Assembly (NCBI RefSeq): GCF_902806685.2
Contig: NC_048538.1
Location: 12,276,001 to 12,340,000 of the forward strand
From: Maniola hyperantus
Lineage: Eukaryota > Arthropoda > Insecta > Lepidoptera > Nymphalidae
Reading direction: 5' to 3'
DNA length: 64,000 nucleotides
Shown here one piece after another: positions 53,471-62,565 of this stretch. A program made the translations under genes and the position numbers. Below the pieces are notes generated by a model, which made no database searches, had not been told where the DNA came from, and was given only the letters and a program-made list of their open reading frames with translations. Numbering within the stretch: position 1 is the stretch's first letter; each line of letters begins with the position of its first letter.

Positions 53471-53936
53471 TTTGTTTTAAAACGCTGCTATAAAAGGATA
53501 ATAAAATTTTCGTTTTATTTTTGATCACCACGTAAGTATCTAGTTATTCACTAATTATATTACAGATTATGTTAGGCATTTTAATTAATATCTAATATTA
53601 GATAAGTTTACCTAGTTGTTTCAGTTTTTTTTTTCGGGTATATTGGACCAGTTCTGATGGCCCAGTTATTTAACTAGCAGGTAGGTACCTAGTAGCAAGG
53701 TAGGTAATAAATTAGAGTAAAAAATTTGCTAAATAAAGCAAGTAGTTAGCACCTAATATGTACCTATACCTAGATAGGTAGGTAGGTAAAAAATATAGCT
53801 AGGTACTAGGTAACTATTATTATATGTATGCATGTAATGTAATATGTATATTCTTTATTGCACCACAAAACACAAATGACAGGTAGTATAGCTACTACTT
53901 ACATAAAAACAAGACAAAAATTCATAAGAATCACTA
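53471..53936. other. AT-rich DNA with TAGGTAGG runs
   Basis: No gene or repeat family recognised beyond TAGGTA-type simple sequence. Confidence 0.4.
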
Positions 53937-54152
53937 GGTACCCCCTATTATAAATGTGAAAGTGTGTTTGTTTGTTGGTTTGTCCTTCAATCACGTCGCA
54001 ACGGAGCAACGGATTGACGTGATTTTATGCATGGGTATAGTCAAGGACCTGGAGAGTGACATAGGCTACGTTTTATCCCGGAAAATCAAAGAGTTCCCAC
54101 GGGATTTTTGAAAATCTAAATCCACGCGTACGAAGTCGCGGGCATCAGCTAG
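53937..54152 (+). mobile_element. Helitron-like element, subfamily B
   Basis: CCCTATTATAAATGTGAAAGTG, a TTTG run, CCTTCAATCACGTCGCAACGG, GATTGACGTGATTTTATGC, CATAGGCTACGTTTTATCCCGG, GAGTTCCCACGGGATTTTTG and CCACGCGTACGAAGTCGCGG..CATCAGCTAG then T. Textbook end for this family. Confidence 0.75.
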
Positions 54153-54154
54153 TA

Positions 54155-54350
54155 GTAGATCACGGCAAAGCCGTGCCACCAAGCGATTTAGCGTTCCGGT
54201 ACGATGCCGTGTAGAAACCAAAGGGGTACGGGTTTAATAAAAACTGCCATACCCCTTCCAGGTTAGCCCGCTATCATCTTAGACTGCATCATCACTTACC
54301 ATCAGGTGAGATTGCAGTCAAGGGCTAACTTGTATCTGAATTTAAAAAAA
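54155..54350 (+). repeat. SINE-like repeat ending in poly(A)
   Basis: ATCACGGCAAAGCCGTGCCACC, AAGCGATTTAGCGTTCCGG, GGGGTACGGGTTTAATAAAAAC, CCATACCCCTTCCAGGTTAGCCCGC, CATCATCACTTACCATCAGGTGAGATTGC, AAGGGCTAACTTGTATCTG then A8. An inverted partial copy is at 58011-58120 and a scrap at 13367-13395. It directly follows a Helitron-like end. Confidence 0.65.
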
Positions 54351-54366
54351 AGAAGATAAGTATAAA

Positions 54367-54462
54367 GTAGGCAACAGGTCGAGATGGCGATCGGGGAGGG
54401 AATGCCCCGCTCATCTTCACAGCCCCGCGCTAACCCGGTGCGGGCGAGCGCGGACGTGCGGA
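54367..54462. repeat. GC-rich MITE family G, left fragment
   Basis: GGCAACAGGTCGAGATGGCGATCGGGG, ATGCCCCGCTC, CAGCCCCGCGCTAACCCGGTGCGGGCGAGCGCGGACGTGCGG; right end missing. Confidence 0.65.
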
Positions 54463-54916
54463 AAGAAGGCAGTGCTCAACATTACCTTCTTTAGTCTGAG
54501 CAATCGCTTCTCTTCTGTAGCTGAAGCGACTAAACTTCATTTCCAAGATTACTCTTCTGCTAGCCCGCGAACAACGTATGTCACGATATGACACGATATG
54601 TGTACCTAAGTACCTATGTAACGAGTAGGTATGAACGATGTACTTATGACGAGTGAAGATGGTTTTGCGACTTCACGTTCGCGCTTGCTGTGTTTCCTGC
54701 TAGATTTGGAAAGTCATCTACGCTTCGGGAAAGACACGAAAATATGTGAAACTTCGCGAAGGTAGATCATGCTTTTTGCGCAAATTACTAAGACGTGTAG
54801 GTACCTAAATTGAAAAATTCACGGCCGCGATTCACTCGCAAGTTTTAGCGCGCTTAGAAGTACCTAAAGATTTTAGACAATAGAGTCCCAATTCATTTTA
54901 TTAGACGTCAATTCGT
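54463..54916. other. Unassigned DNA
   Basis: ATATGACACGATATG is directly repeated near 54582-54600; otherwise nothing recognised. Confidence 0.35.
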
Positions 54917-55376
54917 CGATACTACAAAGCCTAAAGACGAAAGTCTTTAATGAGTGTGTCCTACCTGTGATGACGTATCCTGCTGAGACGTGGACACTGA
55001 CAGTTGGCCTTGTCTACAAGTTCAAAGTCGCTCAGCGTGCTATGGAGCGGGCTATGTTGGGTGGCTCTCTGATGGACAAAATCCGTAACGAGGAAACCAG
55101 AGTGACTGACATAGCCCAACGAATTAGCCAGCTGAAGTGGCAGTGGGCAGGCCACGTCTGCCGTAGAACCGATAGCCGTTGGGGCAGACGTGTTCTGGAG
55201 TGGAGACCGCGTATCGGCAAGCGCAGGGTGGGACGACCTCCAAACCGCTGGATTGACGACCTTAAGAAGGTAGCGGGAAGTGGGTGGATGAGGAAGGCAG
55301 AGGATCGTGTGTGGTGGCGCGCTCTTGGGAACGCCTAAGTCCAGCAGTGGACGCAAACAGGCTGATTGATTGATTG
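54917..55376 (+). pseudogene. RTE-type LINE protein, C-terminal fragment, readable
   Basis: One frame stays open from about 54922 to the stop at 55336-55338: LQSLKTKVFNECVLPVMTY, ETWTL, RAMERAMLGGSLMDKIRNEE, VTDIAQRISQLKWQWAGHVC, LEWRPRIGKRRVGRPPNRW, DDLKKVAGSGW and WWRALGNA. These are the ordered blocks after the polymerase domain in insect RTE-like LINE proteins. The catalytic centre and the endonuclease domain are absent, so the copy is 5'-truncated. The 3' end is CCAGCAGTGGACGCAAACAGG then (TGAT)n at 55362-55375. It is the best preserved of the LINE relics here. Confidence 0.9.
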
Positions 55377-55439
55377 GCCAAAGACGCGAACGTTTGGTGA
55401 AAACATTAAAATTCAAAGAAGTTTCTGATATAGAAAAGG

Positions 55440-55760
55440 GACATTAACAGATCAGGAATTTGGGCACCATTGGCATAAGAGGCGAAGCAGCTTGGGGCGT
55501 ATAGGCCGGCACCACGGAGGGGCAGCAGTGGGGATCTCAGCTGTGCTAGTGACGTCTAGCCCCCAAGGGGGGAGAGTGAGCATAAGGGACAAGGAGGAGA
55601 CATAAAATAATTTGTAGGGAGTCAACAAGGCGCCCCGGGAAAACGCCAAGAGCAAGTACCGAACGGGCGCCCTCCCGCGGTTCGGTCCATATAACCGAGA
55701 GGTTGGTGGGGCCATGGAGTTGGGGGCATTATACGTACTACTTATACCACTTAACAAACG
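55440..55760. other. GC-rich segment of unknown origin
   Basis: GAAGCAGCTTGGGGCGTATAGG, CCGGCACCACGGAGGGGC, GTGACGTCTAGCCCCCAAGG, AGTCAACAAGGCGCCCCGGG, GGGCGCCCTCCCGCGG. Composition is unlike its flanks. A 101-codon minus frame (55452-55757) spans it without a known motif. Its abrupt edges next to a LINE end suggest transposon sequence. Confidence 0.4.
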
Positions 55761-56632
55761 TTGAAAAAATTCAAATCTTGTGAAGACGAAGTACTTAGCA
55801 TAGAATAGCTCTACAAACCATCTGCCGTTTACCTAATGCAGCATTCGCAGTCTTCAGCCTCTTAACTGATGGAAGTCTACAACTAGACGTAGGTACCTAC
55901 AGTACGCGGCAGAAAGTAATATACATCGGGCATTAGAATGACATTTCGGCTTTGTAGAGCGTTGTCTCTGTCACTCACACCTATATGACATTTTATTTGG
56001 CTTTTTATAAAAACTGGTGACTTATGCCTTTTTACATTTATGTCCTGTATTCTGTTGATGTCATTTTGTCAACTATGTAGAGAATCTATTAACGCTAGGT
56101 CTCCAAAGTTTTCAGGCTCATAATAAGAATTAGTCACCACCAGACAGACAGCAGCAGGAGTAAAATTTTTTTGCTCTCCTTCTGCGGATACCTACCTACC
56201 ATATATTTTTAGCCAAGCTAGTTCAGGTATATGAGGTTTTAAGGTATAATAGTTTATAATAGCTCTAAAAATTTACTGTATGCGATTCACATGAACATAT
56301 TTTGTTTAATTTAAAAACTTATCACAAAAAAATTTATATTACTTAGGTAATTACAAAAATTATACGCCGTCCTCCGTTGCTCTAAATTTTACCAAAATTG
56401 GTTAGAATACAGTGTGTCCATACATTAATCATCAACCCATCGCCGGCTCACTACTGAGCATGGGTTTCCTTTCAGGATGAGAAGGATTTTGGCCATAATC
56501 CACCACCTGGTCAAGTGCGGACTTTTAAACTTTACAATTCAGATACCATTAGGCATACGCTTCCGCTAGAACCCAATTTACAATGAAGTTTCTGTGCGCT
56601 ACGTCGTACCTACCTACCTAGGTAGGTCTATA
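55761..56632. other. Mostly single-copy DNA with one MITE fragment
   Basis: Includes the family C fragment at 55938-55992. Otherwise unassigned. Confidence 0.4.
55938..55992. repeat. Small hairpin MITE, family C (copy 3 of 3), half copy
   Basis: TTTCGGCTTTGTAGAGCGTTGTCTCTGTCACTCACACCTATATG matches one arm of 8925-9034. Confidence 0.65.
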
Positions 56633-56854
56633 TCTAAATATATAAAAGGAAAAGGTGACTGACTGACTGACTGATCTATCAACGCACAGCTCAAACTACT
56701 GGACGGATCGTGCTGAAATTTGGAATGCAGATAGCTATTATGACGTAGGCATCCGCTAAAGCAAGGATTTTTGAAAATTCAACTCTTGAGGGGGTGAAAT
56801 AGGGGTTCGAAACTTTGTGTAGTCCACGCGGACGAAGTCGCGAGCATAAGCTAG
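56633..56854 (+). mobile_element. Helitron-like subfamily A, full length (222 bp)
   Basis: Preceded by A: TCTAAATATATAAAAGGAAAAGG; GACT four times; CTCAAACTACTGGACGGATCG; GCAGATAGCTATTATGACG; CATCCGCTAA; GAGGGGGTGAAATAGGGG; CCACGCGGACGAAGTCGCG; ends AGCATAAGCTAG, followed by T. The best reference copy of the subfamily in the window. Confidence 0.8.
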
Positions 56855-57595
56855 TATAGAATAAAGACCAAAGATTCAGCAGTCAGCACCATCATATTAT
56901 ATACCTATGCCAATAGTAACAGCAGCAAAGAAGATTATTACCTATCAGTCATTTTACAAAGCTACAGGTATTACCGGCATCAAGATTGAACCGTAAATAA
57001 CCTCAATCTATGCAGTAAAGAACTGCTAGCGACATCTCTGAGCAAATAAAAGCGGCCCTTGTTTCGAGTCCAAAGACCCAGCGCCGCGGGGATCGAGGGG
57101 ACAGGGGCAGGACGGCTTCGCTCTGCCACTATTGATCTCAGATTAAACTTATCAAGCGCTTCCTCCGCTTTATATTTCTTCCTTGTTAAACGCTCATGTT
57201 TATTGCAGCGATGTAGCAGTGCCTCGAGTACTTCAACAGTCTCACACATATACATATGAAATAAACTGTGATGGTAAACGCTTGTCGCTTACAGCGCTTG
57301 AAATTTAACTTTGTGGTAGACAGTAAGTTTTATGCAGCGCTTGAAGAAATTTAAGGTTTTTGTATTATCAATGTGTGAGTAATAGAGGAATTGGTGCGAG
57401 GGCGTACAAGATATCACCGGAAAATGTCCAGAGCAGGTAAAGACGGGGATTATCCTGTACCTAAATAAATACAGTAACATTATACATATCTAATATTGAC
57501 AGTAGTTTAGGGCTTTTATATGTACTGAAGTATTCAAATAGTGGCATAGTGGTAATATTGGTCATTCAGACAGTTTTACTTGCAAAGTTACATAA
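56855..57595. other. Unassigned DNA with a GC-rich open frame at 56980-57255
   Basis: The minus frame 57255-56980 (91 codons) includes EVLEALLHRCNKHERLTRKKYKAEEALDKF (two short pieces) and RSRPAPVPSIPAALGLW. The helical, charged first half is protein-like, but no family, splice context or neighbour supports it. Possibly an exon of an unseen gene or a relic. Confidence 0.3.
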
Positions 57596-57931
57596 TCCAT
57601 ACTAATACCTATTATAAATGCGAAAGTGTGTCTGTCTGTCTGTCTGTCTGTCCGTCCGTCAGTCTGCTAGCCTTTCACGGCCCATGCGTTCAATCGATTT
57701 TGACGAAATTTGGTACAGCGTTGGCTTGCTTCCCGGGAATGGACATAGGCTACTTTTGATCCCGGAAAATCAAAGAGTTCCCACGGGATTTTCAAAGACC
57801 TAAATCCACGCGTACGAAGTCGCGGGCATCATCTAGTTTTTAAATAACTTTTGATCCCGGAAAATCAAAGAGTTCCCACGGGATTTTCAAAGACCTAAAT
57901 CCACGCGTACGAAGTCGCGGGCATCATCTAG
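57596..57931 (+). mobile_element. Helitron-like subfamily B with exact 95-bp duplication of its 3' end
   Basis: Starts TCCATACTAATACCTATTATAAATGCG after an A, has a GTCT/GTCC run, GTTCAATCGATTTTGACG, ATAGGCTACTTTTGATCCCGG, and the end CCACGCGTACGAAGTCGCGGGCATCATCTAG (57836). The 95 bases 57752-57846 are then repeated exactly at 57847-57941, giving a second hairpin and CTAG at 57928-57931. Confidence 0.85.
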
Positions 57932-58010
57932 TTTTTAAATATTTAAAACTAATAACAAGCTAAGTAATTAAATTCTACAACGGATTTGCATTTTTAGATA
58001 TATTTCTGAC

Positions 58011-58120
58011 CTTGACTGCGATCTTACCTGGTGGCAAGTGATGATACAGTCGAAGATAGAAGCGGGCTAACTTGGAAGGCGCCTTACCCCTTCCAAGTTT
58101 TATTAAACCCATACATCTTA
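58011..58120 (-). repeat. Partial inverted copy of the SINE-like repeat
   Basis: CTTGACTGCGATCTTACCTGGTGGCAAGTGATGATAC, AGCGGGCTAACTTGGAAGG, CCCCTTCCAAGTTTTATTAAACCC match the reverse complement of 54155-54350. Confidence 0.65.
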
Positions 58121-58687
58121 TGGTAGGTAAGTAGGGCGGTAACTAGCTACAGCAGAACCTTTCCACTAGATAAAGAAAATTATTATAAACCTACAGACAA
58201 ACGCTTAAGAGAGCTCTCAGATCATAAGAATTCAAATTAGACACGTCTAGGGACTCGAATACTTACCTACCTACTTAAACATTAACCTACCTACGATCTT
58301 TCTTTCGAAGATTTAGAAAAAATCTAGAAAGATTCAGAGAAGAAAATAATTTAAAAAAAAAACACAATCATGCAATCTACGTATTCCAACATTGAATTCC
58401 TCAAAGTACCTATTCCAATGACATCAAACGAGCCGCAGTGAGCTCAGACGAGTTGCAGGAAGCCGCTGGATTCAGGTGGCGCAAAACCATCGCGTGTAGA
58501 AGTCCCTACAAAAGACCTAGGTCCAGCCGTGAACGTCTATCGTGTGACGACCATCCATTCCAAACATTTAAGACCACGAAAGAACAATAGGTACTTACAA
58601 AGTCAGTCTCTACGTTACCAACTCAGAAATCTGTTTCTTAACTTCACACTAATCCATTCCTACTTCCCACTGAACGATAATGGGGCC
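58121..58687. other. Unassigned DNA
   Basis: Single-copy; a patch at 58425-58545 (CCGCAGTGAGCTCAGACGAG, GGATTCAGGTGGCGC) is GC-richer and looks like the end of a LINE protein but is too short to call. Confidence 0.35.
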
Positions 58688-58838
58688 GATTCTCTTGTAC
58701 GCAATCTCTAAACTAAACTAAATTAACAGGTCTAAATCTAGTGCTATCCTTTTCCGCAGCCAACATTATGAAAGGGATAGCAATAGGTTTAGACGTGCCA
58801 TTTTAGTTTAGTTTAAGAGATTGTGTACAACGGAATTA
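58688..58838. mobile_element. Hairpin MITE (about 150 bp)
   Basis: TTGTACGCAATCTCTAAACTAAACTAAA at the left pairs with TTTAGTTTAGTTTAAGAGATTGTGTACAA at the right; inside, GGTCTAAATCTAGTGCTATCC pairs with GGATAGCAATAGGTTTAGAC. Arms about 60 bases, loop about 20. Single copy here. Confidence 0.8.
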
Positions 58839-58871
58839 GCCACATTGTTGGTTCACGATGAACATAAAGAT

Positions 58872-58872
58872 A

Positions 58873-58903
<31 letters not shown>

Positions 58904-58905
58904 TT
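58872..58905. repeat. (ATTT)n microsatellite
   Basis: Seven or so TTTA units, followed by TTTTATTTGCAACACTTACATC, which may be a retroposon tail read backwards. Confidence 0.8.
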
Positions 58906-60404
58906 TGCAACACTTACATCTAGCTTTACAGGCTTATTCCTAATACGCTAATAATCCGTCAAAATACACAAATATGTTTGGTACAATGTGCAGCATGCGA
59001 ATTGCGATATAGTTATTATATACCGCCCGCCCTCCCATTAAAGAAGCAGGAAAAGCAAGCAATAGGTAACACCACCACCAACACAACACCACAAAAATCT
59101 TCTATGCACACTCAACGTACGTTTCACTCTGACGCCGGAGCATCATCAGGAGATGCACCTTTGCAAGTCTTCTCCTTGATTGTCTTTAAGATTTGTTGAA
59201 CGTACAGAAAATGGACAAACAAGCTGTTTACAGGAGTTACGAGCAAGAGACCAATTAATTTTTAAAATTAAGACGTACTTATAAATAAGTACCTATACTT
59301 ATATATAAGTCAAGTGCGGAAACCTGCCCAGAAAGAAGAATAATGGTGTAGCAAAATGCTAAATATAGAGCTCATTTAATTCATAATATAGTCGATCGTC
59401 CCCAAACATGTCCCTCGCAGGACTTATAATAAGCTACGTATTACTCAATATTTGCCCTCCCGAACAGCCAATTTATTTAAACTCCAAATCCCTATAATCG
59501 TATATTACATCGTTGTCTTTTACCTTTTTTTGTTTTGTTTTACCTACCGACGTTTATATCCTTACCAAGACTTGTAAGTTTACCTTAGGTTACTGACAAG
59601 ATTTCTTTAGAGAATCCGTCTCCTGCAAAATCTATAACTTTGACCCTAATATAAGTCATCATTATTACACGTATGACTAAGTACAATGTATTGAAAGCTG
59701 TATTGCAGTAGGTCCAGTAGGTAAATTCATACCGACTGTCTGTCTGTTTACGTTCTCATCAGCAAAGAGGATACGAGCAACCCGAGAACAATCTGTGTCA
59801 ATCACATCTCTGTCGTTGCTTTTGCAAAGGTTTGTCAATGAAAAAGTGTGAGAAAAGGTTGTCGCATTAGTTTTTATTATATTGTTATGTCCAATCAAAA
59901 CTAATAACAAGTTTCCCATCCATGGATTTGAAAGAATCTCTTCAACAACACTGATTTCTCCCATACTTACTCTCAATAAAACGCGATTGCAGGATCATAT
60001 TGTTTTATTAAATTAGTCCTTATACTTTGACTTGATGTAAGATTTTTTACGCCGTGTTATCTCCCAAAGCCACCATGATCAAAATAAACGTTCCTCCCAG
60101 TGTTGGGGACAATACGCAGATAAACTTTCAGCTTTAATAAAATAACGAAGGTCTGACATGTGCTGGCTCTTAGGCCATATGTGATCTAGGAATTTCATAA
60201 TTTTGTTCCTCTCCTATTCTAACCAGACGATCCTGGAGAAGAAAAAAAACTAACTCAGTTAGACGAAGAACCATCGACTCAGTCTAACATCTTGAGTCCA
60301 CGACACCACGTGGTTCCTTTTTAAATATTCAAATGTTTCACATCACAAATCATTAGTGAAATAATAGGATGAGAGTTGACGTTTTATTTCTGAATATAAT
60401 AATT
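58906..60404. other. Unassigned, mostly single-copy DNA
   Basis: A 73-codon plus frame (58978-59199) includes NTTTNTTPQKSSMHTQRTFHS and DAGASSGDAPL; composition is coding-like but no family is recognised. A 99-codon minus frame (59677-59976) also lacks motifs. Confidence 0.35.
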
Positions 60405-60591
60405 AGTACCCTTATTATTAATGCGAAAGTGATGTTTGTTTATTGGTTTGTTGGTTTGTCCTTCAATCGCGTCGCAACGAAGCAACGGATCGACGTGTTT
60501 TTTTGCATGGGTAATTTGGTAATGGGGTTGAGTTCCCACGGGATTTTTAAATCCCTAATTACACGCGAACGAAGTCGCGGGCATCAGCTAG
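60405..60591 (+). mobile_element. Helitron-like subfamily B, upstream member of a head-to-tail pair
   Basis: TTATTATTAATGCGAAAGTG, CCTTCAATCGCGTCGCAACG, GAGTTCCCACGGGATTTTTAAATC, ACACGCGAACGAAGTCGCGGGCATCAGCTAG (CTAG at 60588-60591). The middle is shortened relative to 53937-54152. Confidence 0.75.
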
Positions 60592-60816
60592 TCTAAATAT
60601 ACTTACAAAAGGAAAAGGTGACTGACTGACTGATCTATCAACGCACAGCTGAAACAACTGGACGGATTGGGCTGAGATTTGGCATGCAGATAGCTATTAT
60701 GACGTAGGCATCCGCTAAGAAGCGATTTTTGAAAATTCAACCCCTAAAGGAGTAAAATAGGGGGTTGAAATTTATGTAGTCCACGCGGACGAAGTCGCGA
60801 GCATACCTATAATCTA
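60592..60816 (+). mobile_element. Helitron-like subfamily A, downstream member of a head-to-tail pair
   Basis: Begins TCTAAATATACTTACAAAAGG directly after the CTAG of the previous element with no spacer, and ends CCACGCGGACGAAGTCGCGAGCATACC..ATCTAG (60813-60816), followed by T. Confidence 0.8.
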
Positions 60817-62274
60817 GTTTCTTCCTGAAATGACAAACATATTATTGTGGTTATACAAAAACTGCTTATTTGTCAATTTAATTCGATAACGAAACAATAT
60901 TTGATTCGATAAACAATTCTATTATAATAGGTATTCATTTAACAGTTTTGCTGGGAATACAGCGGTATGCAAAGTGAAAGATTTTAGTCCTGGATAGGCA
61001 TTTAATTTAGCATAAATGTAAGGAGAAGACAACTTTGAACAGCTTTCAGTGGCTCTGAATATCTACCTAATAATATATCAGGTAGGTATTCATTTTGGTT
61101 TCATTTTCGATATAGGTAGATATCTTTTATGTTTATTGTGGTATTGATTTCTACACCTCAGTCCATATTTTTTTACTTCTAGGTACGACTTTCTTTTTAA
61201 ACGATTGCCCAAAAAAGGAGTGTAAGATTTCTATAGATCATGCTTATAATGTGTATGTACCTACCTATGTAGATTATTAGATATTATTATTATATATTTT
61301 ATAATGTATAGTTAGATATTTTTATTATGTAGATATTTGAATTTCTTTATTCCACCATAACTACCTACCTACTTAATGCCTGAACAGATTTAGATGTATG
61401 AGGTGTGGTTAGAATTCTTTACATCATCCCTAATGACACTGGCTATAATTTAAAAAAACAACAGTTCGGTTTTGGTATGGTGCCATTTTCAAAAGTTAAA
61501 AATGTTACTTAGGTATTAGTTCGTTTTTGATAGGGCAATCGTGTTTTTTTTAATAATATTTAACTTCCGGCTGAGTAAGTATAGCCTGAATAATCTAACT
61601 TATACCTATATACTTAACTTGGGTATCTACCTAAAATAGGTTATACTACTAAGTATGAAGTGAAAGAACATGTGGTTGTTACATTATAGGAAAAAACCAA
61701 TAATACCTATAGGTACTATCAAAGTCACACTACTTCACCACAAAATCTCCTATACCAAAATATGATGGTCATCTCTATGATTACAATTAAATGTTTTGAG
61801 CGTGTTTCTCATCACAAATCATAAGCTAAGCCGCGATGTCAAAACATAAATAAAGGCGCCTACAGACAAGCGGAGGAAATCAAATAAAGGGGCTTTCAGA
61901 CAGGAAGAGCGGCGACGGCGCGCTCTGGCATTAATGGATTTATTTAGATGTCATTTTTTATGTGGGCGGGGGCTCGCGCTGTGAGCCGCCTGCGCGATCA
62001 TTGTGTGGATGCGCCTTTTGTATTATTAATAGATTCTTCTTCTTTCTGTCCTTATCCCACGCTACGTGGGATCAGCACACATGTTTTCTTCTTCCACTCG
62101 CTTCTGTCTTCCGTCAACGCGCTATTCCTCCCCCCTCCCCCCCCCTTTTACACGCATACCTATCCTCTTCTGTCTCCATCTGACAATTTAGACCATTTCT
62201 CTAACTAGCTCTCATCAAACTCAATTAAATGTTGTAAATTGGAGTACATTCTAGAAACCAATAAGTACGTATCT
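60817..62274. other. Mostly single-copy DNA
   Basis: No gene supported. The piece 62035-62125 (CCTTATCCCACGCTACGTGGGATCAGC, then CTTCCACTCGCTTCTGTC) contains a TCCCACG/CGTGGGA hairpin and resembles a dispersed lepidopteran repeat. A C-rich run lies at 62130-62146. Open frames 61948-62208 and 61962-62183 overlap this low-complexity DNA. Confidence 0.35.
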
Positions 62275-62565
62275 GTACCCGTAGTACAAGATTTTACGTC
62301 TCACCAAACGAAACCAAATTCGAGAGTCGAAATACTTCCGCATTACAGTAAAATGGACCTAAACAGCCTTGAATTGAAGTCAAATATTCAATGCCACTGA
62401 TTTTAATTTCGCAATGTTTCCGCTTGGAGCGCTGGCTGTAGAAGTGTAGACAAACTTGAGCTTTAAAACAAGGCATTTAAGATCCAGTTTACTGTAACGC
62501 GGAAGTATTTCGACTCTCGAATTTGGTTTGGTTTGGTGAGACGTAAAATCTTGTACTACGGGTAC
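62275..62565. mobile_element. Foldback MITE with ~85-bp nearly identical arms
   Basis: The left arm 62275-62360 (GTACCCGTAGTACAAGATTTTACG, AATTCGAGAGTCGAAATACTTCC, ATTACAGTAAAATGG) pairs with 62480-62565 with about four mismatches, around a loop of about 120 bases. Ends are the self-complementary GTACCC/GGGTAC. No coding capacity. Near identity suggests recent origin. Confidence 0.85.

Noticed and set aside
54967..55338. Host gene of 123 codons
   Set aside because: The protein is plainly the C-terminal part of an RTE-type LINE protein, ending in a (TGAT)n tail.
57618..57803. Open frame beginning MRKCVCLSVCLSV
   Set aside because: Translation of the GTCT microsatellite in a Helitron-like element; the same applies to CLSVCLSV-type frames at 18155, 21185, 26814 and 26930.
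61948..62208. Overlapping open frames of 86 and 73 codons
   Set aside because: They run through a C-rich tract and low-complexity pyrimidine sequence, lack motifs and differ in frame.
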